Assembly: GCA_029207755.1 (NCBI GenBank)
Contig: JARCOQ010000003.1
Location: forward strand, 84,339,994 to 84,403,993
DNA: 64,000 bases
Direction: 5' to 3'
Source: Chamaea fasciata
Lineage: Eukaryota > Chordata > Aves > Passeriformes > Sylviidae
The position numbers and the translations under genes are program-made. Of the stretch, positions 34,181 through 47,700 are shown piece after piece. Position 1 is the stretch's first letter. Each line of letters begins with the position of its first letter. The notes under the pieces were generated by a model, which saw only the letters and a program-made list of their open reading frames with translations, was not told the origin of the DNA and made no database searches.

Positions 34181-35884
34181 ATGCCATGGAAAACCCAGTG
34201 AAAGCCTAACAATGTACTCAGCTTTAAAAGTAGGCGTATAAACAGGCAGTCAAGGATGGCCTACAAAGCTGTATTGGACCTCCTGTTACAGCATTTTGAC
34301 AATGTTGCGTATATTGTTACCGTAAAAAATTAATATGTTGTATGTATTGCAATTATAAACATATTTAAGTTCCACCTAAAGGCTTTCTAATCTCTCAATA
34401 ATGCAAGGTGTATTAAATAAAGACAAAAAATTAACTAATGAGAAAGCAGGACACAGTGGCCTGTGATGTTTCTGCTGTAGAAGTGGTATAGGAAGGTTCT
34501 TCTCACTTTGTTATATTCGCATACCAATAACAAGTAAGAATTAGTAATTAGCAACACATACTCTCAATCAGTCCTTAAGAATTCAAGGATTTATGAACTT
34601 GAAAAGTGTAATAAAAATATATATGAGGTATAATAAGGGCAGAATATAAAACTAGAATGGAAATAAATTAAAGGCACCAGTGGAATGACCAGAAAAAAAT
34701 GCGTAAGAGGAATGAACTTCCCTACCACCCTAAAAGCCTCCTCAGCTGCAGTCATGCCTTTCAGCCTAGCTCAGATGATGAATCTGTCTGTAAGTTGTAT
34801 ATCTTGGTAGCCACCCACTGACAATTCTTGAATTTCAAGAATATATTATCACTCTGGCCAACCTCCTTCTGCATTTGTAGGAAGAAGGGAGACAGGAAAA
34901 CCTCTTGGAAGATTCTGCTGGGCAAAACTGCAAGTAAGATGACTTGGGAATGAAGCCTGCCTGAGCAAAGCAGACCCGGGGAACTCATTCGATCACCCAA
35001 AGACATCTTGCAGGAACGTAACACAGTCTTTAACTACATGAGGATAAAATGCACAGAGCAGGAGAGCTGAACAATAAATAATACATATACACTATCTAGA
35101 AAATAAATTCAGTCTGAAATTTATAATATCTAATTAGCAGGCCAGATGTGATGATTGATCTCTTCTAGCCAGCATCTGGGGGTCTTGTGACAGAGGAATC
35201 CTTTTGCAGAGATCTGAATAGTTATATGTATGCATACAAAAAAGCATCACTCCTAACACATCTGAAAATACCAAGCCCTCCTCTGCAGCTGAATACTGGA
35301 AAATGTAATTTTTAACCAGTTTCTAAAAGCATCCTATGAAAATCAAAAATAAAAGTTACAGAACTACAAAAATGGCCAACGTCACGTATCTTACTCTTCC
35401 ATAAGTACGTAGCAGCCAGAAGTACACTGGGAACATCACTGAACAGACCAAATATTTAGATTGAGCTTTTCAGGTCAGGTAATAAACACCGCACAGAAAA
35501 TCTCAATCAGGCTATAGCATGCAAGTGGAGGAGGACAGACAGAGTATGGGAAACACCAACAGAATTACATGGTTACTCAGTTTAGATATAAATATTATCC
35601 TTCTGATTCAGATGTGTGATCATCTTTTCATTGCTGGTCCTTTGAAGTGCAAACACGTATAAAATCATGAAGAGATATTTTTATCAGTTATCTGAATTAT
35701 TTTCTACCATCATAATACCTGAATTAAAAGGGAAGCGGCTACTAAAAGCCTTTTTATCACATAAAAGCAATATTCTGAAGTAGTAATAACTGAAATTATG
35801 ATCCACCAATATATAAAAGTAGGAATTTTAAAACCAGGAATCATTATTTGACAAGTATCTCTCAAAACAAAAATTTAATTTACT
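34181..35884. other. Unique AT-rich sequence
   Basis: No gene or repeat recognised. The minus frame 34761-35024 has no known motif. Confidence 0.5.
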
Positions 35885-35912
35885 TGTGTATATGTGTGTG
35901 TGTGTGTATGTG
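35885..35912. repeat. (TG)n microsatellite
   Basis: A short dinucleotide tract, tgtgta then tgtgtgtgtgtgtgt with one or two interruptions. Confidence 0.9.
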
Positions 35913-38900
35913 GTTTTTCTTCAGATAAGGATTTTAAAGACCAGCAAGTAATTCAACTACTATATAGTGGGAAGTAATTTAGGAAGATGCTGTCTTATAA
36001 AAAGTCTTTCCTCAAACTCACACAGACAGGAGCAGGCAGCATCTGCACTGATGGTCTGAGGTTTAGCACAGTGGTTCTCACCTGGAAGAGGCATATCATC
36101 TTTCCAGGGACTGGCAGAACTCCAGCCCTGCCTTCGCAGGCAGTTGCTGACACACTGGTTTGAAGCATTTGGTTCTGTGTGCCGGCACACGGCTGTCCAG
36201 GGCAGCTCCCACGTAAGGCTGCTGTTCTGGATCTGCCTGCTTTTGGCTGAAAGGTAAGGTAAGAAGCCAAAAATAGCCTGCTGCTCACTGGTGATGATTC
36301 TGACCAAACGACTTGAGCACAAATCACTGATCAGTGCTGACAAAACACTAGCAGCTGGGAGAAATTCTGTGCTGTAGCCAGTTCTCAGCTACCTCCACAG
36401 CTCCAATAATTTAACCTACAGGATGGTGTTGAACTGATCTAGCCAGAAAAGAGCCAGTGGAGGCAACACTTTAACTGAACTCTGTAATTGACTCAGAAAG
36501 ATACATTGGGTATTTCAAACATAGATTTCATAATGGTTCCATAACACAGACACTGCTCTTTTCTGAGGGCTTTCTTTTTGGTAGAGGATGGTAGAGGCAA
36601 TGCTGGCTTTGTCTGGAAGTAGAAGGGTGTTGAATCCAGTGATTGTCCATCATTCTATGTCACTGTAAGACTACAGTCAGGCCACATCTTACTTATCATT
36701 GACTGAAATCTTGCATGTCTGGCTTCAAAACTCTCCAGATTCAAAAGGACCAACAAAGCAAGGCGCCTTCTAAACCTAGTGTAACTTGGCAGGGAAAGAT
36801 TTTCTGTGAATTAGGATCTGTGATCTGCAGATTTCACAGAGAAGACTGCAGATGAATTGCCTCTGATATACCATGGCTTCAGCCATGCATGAAAATCAGC
36901 TGTGATTTACACAACTACCCAGAATGTATCTCCAGGATCTGGATCCTGAGTAAGTTTTAGTTTGCAGCTCTGATCACCAGAGAAGAAGGAGCTGTAACCC
37001 TTGTGTTGTGTTACCCCTTTTAGGCTATCTATGTATACTGACTACATAGGAAATTGGTGTGCTGGAATCTACTTAGTGGATCATGTTCCTCAGGCCAGGT
37101 GCCGAGATTTAGGGGGTGCAAAAGCTCAATTTCTACCAAAAGCCACCTTTCTGGACATTCCCTAACTACAGATCTAACACAAACAAGTTTATTGTGTCTT
37201 TGAAATACAAGTTCCTTGGTTTTATTTGTGTCAGTCAACCATACATCTCTGTGTATACAAAACAGAAGCTGAAAAGAAACAATAAACACTGCATTACTGG
37301 GCTATCATTATTTGTGTTTTTTCATTGGCCGTTTCTATTTTAATATCCTTCACCTCTTTGTGGGAGAATCATATATCTCTCACCAGTGTTTTCAGCTGAG
37401 AGGAGTCCACACAGATTTTCAGTGGCACCAGCACCACTGTGAATACAACTTGTTTCTGAGCCCACCCTGGCTCACACCCTGCGGGCTGCTGCCGATGATG
37501 TATTGAAAAGCAAACATGGGAAGACAGATTTCTTTTCTGCAAGGTCTTCACATATTCACTTACAGCAGACTCCTCAGGCTGATTGAAGACAAAGATAATT
37601 TGAGGGAGACATATTACGTGATTTACACACAGAGAGAAGAGACTACCTTAGATGCAGCACAAAGAGCTCACAGCTCCCTACAGCATCTGGAAAGCATCAG
37701 ACACATGTCTCCCTAAGAGCAGAGGGCACCATAAGTTTCCAACAAACAAAACAAGCAGTAGCATCATCAGCTACTAGACTGATGTGCTGACAAAGTTTTG
37801 AAAATTTACTTATTAGAGTTTTTTAATTATATGCTGATGCATACTGAGAAATGTACATACAGGCAAAACATGCTAATTCAGTTTACACACTTCTTAATTT
37901 CTGAGTTCTCACGCATGGAAACCTAAAGTTGTCTTTAGTTTTTCAAGGAATTTCTATGTGGAAAACTACTGAGTATTTTTCCTAGGACTGAGTACCCGCA
38001 CAATCTGACAAACATGTACATGTGAGCACACAGGTATGCACCAGAGCCACAAAGTGCCATGTACACCTCCATCTAGTTTTTGGGATGCAGAATGCAGCCA
38101 TCACATCCCAGTTGTTACCCCAACCTCCTTTACTAGCCAAATGGGCACTTTCAGGCTATGAGTCATTTTGTCTTAGCATAGAGGTAAAAAAAACCAGGTT
38201 CTTCAAGGGTGTGATTCATCTGTCCTGTTTCTCCCCATTCCCCACACAGGGAGCCTTGGGTGACTAACTCAGATGTAGATGTCTACATTTTGCCATATGA
38301 ATCCCACTCACAGTCTGTAATTTCCCAAGTGTATCATACAAGAGCATGAGATTTCAAAACCAAAGAAGAGAGGTAACAGAGACAATTTCCCTACCCTGCC
38401 CCCACCTGTGCCAAGTTAATTATATATGTTGCTGTTATACTGTATGTGGTCTCTAGAAGATCTGACAATACACCTTGACTTGTAAGACTATCAAAATATT
38501 TTCCAAGTACTGCTTTTTTTCTGATACTCAAGTTGAATGTTATTACAGATCCACGAAAAAGCTCACAACGAACATCACATTTTCAGGAAAGGAAGGAGTT
38601 AGATGAAATTATAATTCAATTGACTTGATGAAAATTGGTTCAGGGGAAAGAAATCTGCATGTCAGAAAGTTTCAGGATCTCAGAGGACAACCTAGATTCA
38701 GGCAATCTGAAAAGAGAAAGAGGGTTGATCTGCATTCTCACAAACAACCAGAGCTAATTTAATTTTCCTAAATTGATTAATAGAAACAAAAGAAGAATCA
38801 GGGGTCCCTGTAACTGCTCTGAATATTAACTTGAAAACTGTAATCTCAAGATGACCCTCAGTCCTGGCAAAGCTGAATTCTCAGTGATGCTGGATTTTTT

Positions 38901-40970
38901 ACCTTCCCTGGAGGTGGCAGCAAAGGGGGAAGAAAAAGAGAAGCCACTATTTCCTTTATTTGCAGAGACACAGAGAGGCGGGGAAGAAACAGCACAAGGT
39001 GATCTGAAAAAAGGAGGAGCAAGAAGCATTTCAGAGGAAGTTGAGAATCATCAAATTTTTTATTTACAGCATGGAGGAGAAATTTCTAATCCTTATATGC
39101 AGAATATGCTCACTCTAGAAGTTGAGGCAGCATCCACTTGAGCATACTTAGCTATGAGAAAATAAATCCTTCTCCTCATTTTCCCCTTTCTGAATTTGAT
39201 GCATTTTTCTTGTTATTTCCACTTTTCTGAGCAAAGGCACAACTACTTGCTTTTCTGAAATATTTACTACTGTTTCTCGGTATATAAAGCCAAACCAGAT
39301 GACAGATACAGAACATACTATTTTCACAGAGGAAGAAAAAAACAAATAAAGCAGTGCTGCACACAGGTATCTTTGAGGTACTCAAAAGCAAAGACATATC
39401 TCAGGATCCCAAGAAATAGGATGTCTGCCTCAATAATCTCCAAGCTTCTGTTTGAGGAAAGTTGTCAGATGAGATAGTGAGTATTTTCAGTGCTCCCCTG
39501 AGAAGAGGCAGGCAATAAAATTACGGTTCATGACTTTGGGAAAACTGCTGTCACGAAAAGTTAATGTTATTACCATACTGTGTGAGATATTAGTACATTA
39601 CCTATAAATATACTTTACAGAAATACTAAACCATCACTAGAGTCCACGTAGACAAAACCATATCTGGAATCTCTATAAGACAATACACCTCTGCTTTTCT
39701 TTCAAGACATTGATCTAAGCTGTTTTACTTTTTTTTTTTTCAGTTTTGTCATTAATCTTACAAGAATTTCCAGAGGCATTTCCATACTAACATACTTGTC
39801 TTTTTTAAAGTGAAGCACAAGAACATTTCCATTTTTAGATGATTTTTCACAACTAAGAGCAATGTATTCCTTCTACTAAAATACTTTGCAGACTCATTTT
39901 CTTCCAGTATGCATCTAATGCATTTAGGTCCCAAACCTGCAATGAGCACAGATGCAGGGGTCTGCCCACACACAGCAGGAAAAGGGCCATAATTCTGACT
40001 CATCTGGTAATTTATGCTTCTATACTGGTGTTACAATAATGTTAATATTGCATGAAAATATTTCTATAACACTTATAATATTTGTCAAAAAATAATATTC
40101 AGAAATTGTCAAATTGCCACCATCATTCCTACATGATCAGAATATCTCATCTTCCAGTAGGCTGCACTGGCAAGGGCATGTAGGAATGCAGCAAACCCAG
40201 CACACATGCCTTGGTATTGCCACTGTTTGCAATGACCTGAGCCACAGACAGAGCTCAGAGGGGCAAGGAGAAAATATGCCATCAAATAAAAATATCCAAC
40301 TCAGTTGCAGTTGCTATGAAATGCCTCCAAATTCCATGACTTAAAATGCTTTGCCTGCTGCCAAGCATATAGTTAGCAGCAGACCTTTAAGGTCTACCAC
40401 CACTGTCTCTTCTTAAGGTGGGCATTCAGCTCATGTTCGTATCTGTCTCTTAGAAATGCAAAAGATAACCACAACTCTCAGGAGGCACTTGGCAAGTAAA
40501 AACAACAAATTTACACTGGCCTATGTGTAGCAATGACTGTACAGAACCAGTCTGATGTATAAGCAGGATAAGTCACATGTAGAATAAACATGGGAGTTTT
40601 ACATTTTTATATATGCACTTGGTCTTAGCTAGGAGAAATTTAAAACTTGAGACTAAAATTTAAACTTCTGAATGGTATTCCTACTATCTCATTTAATCCA
40701 TTAATTTGGTTAAATTAAGGAATGTCCCCCACTATTTTTTTTCCTTTTTTAAACTTGTAGCATTCATCACTGATGAAATATAAAATATATGAAGTTTCGC
40801 AATTTTTACTTGGATGCACAGAGCCAAATTTAAGCAAGTTTGATTACCTTTGGTATTTTGCCCTTCCATGCCTGCATTTCAGGTATCTTTAATCTTCTGT
40901 ATACTAGGAGTTACACAAATGCAGCTCCTAAACTCACAGTAAGCACTGATGGAATTGCTGGGATACATTT
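35913..40970. other. Unique sequence, no gene recognised
   Basis: The block 35960-36343 holds two overlapping minus-strand frames (127 and 110 codons). The longer one is Cys-rich, but it has no domain I recognise and no convincing splice sites. The plus frame 38851-39141 is Glu/Lys-rich and also unassigned. Elsewhere nothing stands out. Confidence 0.45.
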
Positions 40971-41026
40971 CTTCTTCTTCTTCTATGCCCAGAAGACCAA
41001 AAAAAAAAAAAAAAAAAAAAAAAAAA
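40971..41026. repeat. (CTT)n and a 28-base poly-A run
   Basis: A short cttcttcttcttct tract (40971-40983) is followed by an uninterrupted run of about 28 A at 40999-41026, immediately upstream of copy F on its 5' side. CR1 elements do not end in poly-A, so this run does not belong to CR1-F by its usual mechanism. Confidence 0.9.
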
Positions 41027-41029
41027 GAT

Positions 41030-42920
41030 TCTCAGGGAAAAAAAAACAGGATGGTTTCAAACTGCTCATCAAACTAAAAGGAAATAAGCAAAAGTGCAGG
41101 CAGTGGAAGCAAGAACAAGTACCCTGTGAAGAGTATAGAGATGAAATTCAGTTGTGTGGAGATGGGGTAAAAGGCCAAGGTGAAGCTGCAACTGCAGTTG
41201 GCAAGGGATGCAAACAACAGGAAGTCCTTCTACAGGATGCTAACCAGAAAATGAATGTCAAAGAAGATGTACCACCTGATAAACAATGCTGGAAAACTCT
41301 TAACTGTGGATGAGGAGAAGGCTGAGGTGCTCAACAAATTTTTTGCCTCAGTATTCAATGGCAACCTCTCAAGGGGGTGGACTGCAAGATGGGGACTGGG
41401 GAACAAAGCGCTTCCCACCAGAAATAAGGATCAGGTTCACGTTCACCTGAGGAACCTGAACATACAAAAGTCTATGGGACACAATTAGAGCATTCCGAGT
41501 CCTGAGAGAATTGTCTGATGTAGTTGCCAAGCCATTCTCTGTGATACTTGAAAGGTCATGGCAGTCAGATGAAGTCCCAGGTGACTGGAAAAGGAAAACG
41601 CTGTATCCACTTTTGGAAGACGGACCCTGGGAACTACTGACCTGTCAGCCTCCCCTCTGTGCCTGGAAAGGTCATGGAACAGATTCACCTAGAAGCTGAG
41701 CTTAGGCACACAGAGGACAGAGAGCTGATTTGGGACAGCCAGCATGGTTTCACCAAGTACTGCCTGACCAACCCAGTGCCCTTCTATGACGGAGTGACTG
41801 CATCAGTGGACAAGGGAGGGGCTACAGATGTAATTTATCCGGGCTTCTGTAAAGCCTTTGACAAGGGTCCCCACCACATCCTTCTCTCTAAATTGGAGAC
41901 AGAAGGATTTGATGAGGAGACTGTTAGGTGGATGAGGAATTAGTTGAACAGTCACATCCAGAGGCTCGTGGTCAATGGCTCTGAATCCCAATGGACCGTA
42001 GTGGCAAGTGGTGTCCATCAGGTGTGTGTATTGGGACCAGTGTTACTCCTCATTAATGACAGAAACAAAGGGATCCAGTGCACCCTCAGCACATTTGCAG
42101 ATGACAGCAAGCCGAATGGTGTGGCTGACACACATGAAGGACAGGATGGCATCCAGAGGAACCTAGACAAGCTTGAGAACTGGGCCTGCGGGAATCTCAT
42201 GTGGTTCAACAAGACAAGTGTGAGGTGCTGCACCTGGGTCGGAGCAATCCTTGGTACCAGTCCAGTCTGGGGGATGAACAGATCTAGGGCAGATCTGCTG
42301 AGAAAGACTCAAGGGTGCTGCTGGAAGAGAGGCTGGACCTGGCCGAGAAAGTCAGTTGTATCCTGGGCTGCATCCAAAGCAGCGTAGGCAGCAGGGCAAG
42401 GGAGGTGATCCTGCCCCTCTCCTCTGCTCTGGTGAGACCCCACCTGCACTGCTGCATCCAGCTCTGGGGTCCCCAGCACAGGAAGAACCTGTTGGAGCAG
42501 GTACAGAGGAGGGCCATCAAGTAAATTAGAGGGATGGAGCACTTTTTCTATGAGGAAAGACTATGAGAGAAATGGGACTGTTTAGCCTGACCTTCCACTA
42601 CCTAGGGAGCCTACAAGAAAGCTGGAGAGGGACTTTTTACTCGCATGTAGTGACAGGATAAAAGAGAATGGCTTCAACATGAGAATAGGTTTAGATTAGA
42701 TGTCAGGAAGAAATTCTTCACTGTGAGGTTTGTGAGACACTGGCACACATTGCCCAGAGAAGTTCTGGATCCCCCATCCCTGGACGTGTTCACAGCCATG
42801 TTGGATGGGCTTTAAGCAGCCTGATCTAGTGGAAGGTGTTCCTACTTATAGCAGGGGGTTGGGAATGAGGTGATCTTTAAGGTCCGTTCCAGTCTAAGCC
42901 ACTCGATCATTCTGTGGTTG
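41030..42920 (+). mobile_element. CR1 LINE copy F, longest copy in the window
   Basis: Contains much of ORF2 and the 3' region. In order: an LTVDEEKAEVLN-FFASVF segment (about 41306-41353), an ERSW...DEVPGDWK segment, [13 protein letters not shown], an [18 protein letters not shown] block, the FADD catalytic motif at 42094-42105, then GIQRNLDKLENWA and the 3' sequence with 'gtgagaccccacctgcactgctgcatccagctctgggg'. It ends near 'gatcattctgtggttg'. The element is broken by at least two frameshifts, a stop at 41941-41943, shortening just before the FADD block, and a deletion of about 35 bp near 42580-42605 relative to copy H. The 5' end is approximate. The relics are described below as a pseudogene. 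Confidence 0.93.
41255..42387 (+). pseudogene. CR1 ORF2 relic with most of the reverse transcriptase domain
   Basis: ORF2 of CR1 makes the endonuclease/reverse transcriptase that copies element RNA at the target site. Here it is split over three frames: 41255-41488 (pre-RT), 41511-41699 (start of RT) and 41659-42387 (rest of RT). In the last frame a TAG at 41941-41943 stands where the family has a Trp codon, consistent with a G-to-A change, and the frame then continues to the FADD motif. The segment between 'GPVL' and 'IQCTLS' is shortened. The start positions are not biological. The endonuclease part is missing by 5' truncation. Confidence 0.88.
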
Positions 42921-44730
42921 AAACAAAACTGTTGCTCTGAATGACTGAGATGAGTTTATTAAAAGAATCTTTAACACACTCAAATGACAGACCTAAGTAT
43001 AAAAGATATGACTGTGTGTGAATGCATGCATGTGGCAGAGTGGGAAGATGTGGAATTACGTAGATATGTATGTTACTGGATAAAACAAGCTCATATTTGG
43101 GAAGAAAATAAAACAGATGCAATCCCTATGGTCTTGAAATCTTCTCTTGGAAAAGTCAAATCATTCAGCTCTTCTAGATCCTTCCCAAGTTTTGCAATTA
43201 TTGGGTCAATGTCACTCAGCCATGACACAATGAAAAACATTGAGTGCTTTTTTTTACTTCCTACTAAATGATTAGAAATCCTCTGATTCATTTCTGCCAG
43301 CATGAAATTAGAAATAAAACCAAAACCAAATAATGCAACACCTTTACCTACCACTATGGGAGCTGTGGCCCCCGGATGTGCAAACACAAGCACTACCATT
43401 ATACTTTGAGGACCCATATTCTAAGGGAGATGTAGTGCAAGGAGGAATATACAGAAGGATACCTACAGGCTCATCATTCTGAAGTTAGATGATGAGAAGT
43501 GGTGTCTGGAGTTTATTAGTTCTTTATTTAGTCAAAGTCATTACTTGACTTTTTCACTTACTTGCATTAAATTGAGATTGCTTGAAGGAACATGGAGCAA
43601 TTTACATTACAGGAAATAAGGGAATTAACAAAATTGCACGTGAAGAAACCATTATTTGATCCGTGGTTGCAATACTTCACACTTCCTTATCATCTCTCAT
43701 CCAAGATCTCAAAGCATGCAGAAACCAAAATCTTCTAGAGATGAGTCCCTACCTTGCTCAGCGGTTACTGCTTGCACAGGTTTGTGTCTACCTCTCACTG
43801 AAGGTGTCTGTGAGGCCTTTAGAGGTCCAAAGCCATATTCATGACAAAAGTCTGAAAGTCTGAAAAGAGCAGATCTGCAGGCACAGGTTCATGCACAGCT
43901 GGAAGGTGCACCAGGAGGCACACGGGGACCAAATGCACAAGCACAGCATTTTCATCACCACATCTCCACAGCTCTGCTTGTATAGGTCTTATGGCACTTG
44001 TCAGGGAAAGCACTTGAGAGCACAGTTTCTGCAAATGGCTGTATTTGAGACAACTGTTTTCGAAAGGGCAGACACACCCACTCATTATGCTTCACTCATC
44101 CACAAACACACATCTTTGGATCACTGCATCTCTTCTCACTTCCTGCAAAGAAGTTTGTCCTTTCCTTTTCTCAATATACTGTAAGAAGATAAAATAGAAA
44201 ATTAAGGAAATTAATAAATAAGAAAGACCAAGCACATTTGTTAGGATTGTTTGGCCACTAGGGAATCATAACAGCAGACTCCACCAGTGTGTGACATATA
44301 ATGGGGCTTCATGATTGTAAAAGCCATGATCTCACAAAAAGAAGCATTTCTCCAAGGAGCGTGGACAGGGAACTGTGGACAGATGATTGAATTTTGCACA
44401 GTTCTAACTACTGGTCTTTCATTTCCAGCACTGAGCTTCCTTGGTAAGAGATGAAGTTTGCAAGGTGTGGCACTGAGAAAGACTCAGGACGGTGACAGCT
44501 GAGGACAAATCTCTGTATTTCTGACTGTCAATGTCACACATGTAGAGTTGATTGCAATGTCTGAAACAATCCAGAACTGCACAGGTACAATTCTGACATA
44601 AAGTTTTAATAATTTCCTTCCCTTTTATATGCAAATTCTTTTCTGCACATCACAGAATCTCATCCAATGACCTAATTCCATACACTGAAATTTCTGAACT
44701 GATTTACAACAAATACACTGGTAGATGCAC
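42921..44730. other. Unique sequence, no gene recognised
   Basis: Short frames on both strands (for example 43091-43417 minus and 42984-43271 plus) overlap each other and show no domain. No repeat recognised. Confidence 0.5.
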
Positions 44731-44771
<41 letters not shown>

Positions 44772-44772
44772 T
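44731..44772. repeat. (GATA)n microsatellite
   Basis: About ten uninterrupted gata units. The minus-strand frame across it encodes Ile-Tyr-Leu-Ser repeats and is an artefact. Confidence 0.97.
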
Positions 44773-47700
44773 GTACACATTATATAAAACACACTTAAAC
44801 ATACCACAGAAAGACTGCAGAAATTGCCAGTAAGGAGTGGTCAAGACCCTTACCTGATATGATGAATGACATGATAACAATTTCCATCAAAACTAGATTT
44901 TATGTCTCAAATTTGCATTCTTCATACAAGACCCTTAGCCATCAGGATCCAGAGTATTTGGATATATTCTCTCCCACAGTTGATACATCTGATATAAAAC
45001 CTACTGAACTTACTAACTCAGTGTAGTTGAAATTACCAAATTTACTTCATAGCTCACTAGTTAAGACATATACTTAGGAACCTGACAGGGTATGATCCAC
45101 TCTCTAATCAAATTAAATTTTTTTTAAATTCACAGAATGATTTGGGGGTTTTGTTCTTTGCCTTTGGTTGTGGGGTTTTTCACAGAAGGGAAAATGAGTG
45201 AGAATTTTCTGATTAAGCACAATTTAAACACATACTATTTTTGGTCACTGCATATCCAAATTTTCTTATTTTCCACTTTGGGACTACATCCCAAAAAGCT
45301 GCAATCAGCACACATATAGCAGTACTGACTAGAGGGTGCGTCTTACTCTTTTTAGTCTACATGCACTATGCTACACAGTAGGGCAAACATTCAGAAGGGT
45401 TCAGTTTTCTTTCAGGCATCAACACAGATCTGATTTCACAAGTATCTGGCCTGCTGAGTGAGCACTGGCACTGAGTTCTTGAAAAAATGGAGGCAAGGAA
45501 AGGACAGGCACCCCTATGTGTTTGCAAAGTACAGCAGACTCCTGCAATTCAGCATGCTGGTTGCTGCATCAAAGCCACAGCAACATGGGTAGATGCCACA
45601 TTACCAGTGTATTACCACAGCAGTATCAGCAGAGGCATTCAATAGATTCAGCATTTCATCTCTCTTTCAGAAACACTTCAACTGCACTGAAAGCAGCAAG
45701 GAGAGTGCCTACTGACTTCAGTGGGCAAAGGATACCACCATCAGTCTCTACAGAGAGTATCACACTTAACACACAACACTTTTCATGTTTTTCATGATAT
45801 ATTACAAGGTAAACTTCCACTGTTTATTCAGGATTGGATTTTTCAGAGACAGAAAATGCAGTTAATAAATTAAATTCAACAGAATATCCTTTTGGTCCTG
45901 GTGAACCAACTATTAAACAAGTGATTCTACACAAAATTTCCTTGCCTAAATTATTCCAGTGTCTGTCTTGTACACAGGGAACATAGGAACATCACTGTTT
46001 CTATCTTGTAAGCAAGGCACTCATCAGATGAACCACCAGAGACAACTTCCCTCTCTAAATCTGCCTCCTCAAATTCTTTCTTCATGTAATATCTTTGCAG
46101 TGGTTACTCCCTATTTCTTGCAGCTTATTGTAAATAAGCATTCCCTACTGTTATACTGACTTACTAGTTTTGGAGAGGCAGTACATCCTACTCTGACAAT
46201 TGTCACCAAGGGTCTCGTTCCACCTTAACATAAGATAGTCATCACTTGAAAGAAAAAGTAAAAAGGAAGGGGTTTGTTAGGAAGATAAAAAATACACTCT
46301 TCAAATCTGGTTTTCTCTGTAACTTATACCTAGCTCTGCATATATTTGTCTAGGTGTTTAGTCCTCCCTAAAACTCCAACAGCTATCCCGGCTGCTAGAG
46401 CCATGGCATAAGGAGTCACAGTAGCACATTATTAAGTCTCTTCAGAGCAATTAGCATTTTGATAGACTTAACTTTCTCTACCCAAAAACCATTCTTTTGG
46501 AGGTTTGTCTGGGAAGTGAATGCAGTCACTTCTGATGCCACATCTAGGACTGTGCAACTGGAGATTTCAAGGACGCCTTCCCAGTCATGTCTAAACTGAC
46601 CACTGCATGTAAGGCCTACGGAAATATACATTAATGTTTCTAGAGCTGTGTATCAGGGCACTCTGCATCTACTTCCTTTCTCAGTTTTCTTCTATCAGAC
46701 ATTGTTGGGACTAATTCCAATAATTTAACAAATTCTAGTTATTTAAAAATACGTTAGTAATAGGCATACTGCATTCATTTTGTGCAAAATTCAGGAATAA
46801 AAAAAAACCCCTGACAGTCCTCCTTCGAAGTTATAGGAGCAGATTTTAAAAAGCTCAGACCATCCTAGAAAATGGGAATACCCAGCTATCTCCAACCTCT
46901 CTTTTATAACAAGGACTAGAAAGTTATGGAGAGAACCTGGAGCCATTGAGCTTTACCTGTCAATACCCACTGTCAATTTTTAGCAGTAAAAAGGTCATGA
47001 GTTTGTTACCAGTCACAGGCCACTAACAGGTTCCTGTTCCACATTTTGGGTCCTGCTCTGATCATAGCTTTGCCAAACATAAAGATTGGATCAAAGTAAC
47101 TCTCACCTTATCCTGACATGACTTTTTGAAGCTATTTCTAAGTGACGTGGTTCTTTCATCTTCATTAGAGATTGACCTAAAAATTCCTTATTTGTTTCAC
47201 TAGAAACAAAATACTTTTTAGCATGCTTGGAAAGGGGTTATTTTTGGGAATACAAAGACACAGCTGTTCCTTTTACAGTTACAACAGAAGGATGCGTGCT
47301 GTTTAAAATGTGCATGGTGTTACACACAGCTGCTTGCCTCAGCCAAAGGTGTGCTGTGATTGGAGGAAGGATGGGAGTCTCAAGAACAACAGCTTTCTCA
47401 GTGTCTAATGGATTGCTCCTTGAGGAGCTGGGACTTCACAAACAAAAGCAGGAATTGTCCGGACAAGTGGGCTGAGGCTGTGGAGAAGAGAGGATATGAA
47501 GCTGGATGTGGAGAGAAGTAAATGGAAAAGAACAAGAGTGAAGAAACAACATATGATGAAAGATGAGGTTAAAATGACAGATGATGGCAAGCAGGAATGC
47601 GGCATGGCTTACATCTGTGCGAGAAACCACTGATAATAGAAGGATGCTAGCTATAGAATCATATACATGCATATTTTTTAGATGGTTAGATGTATATATT

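Noticed and set aside
40840..41313. 157-codon plus-strand frame with a Lys run
   Set aside because: It crosses the poly-A run and enters CR1-F; an artefact of low-complexity sequence.
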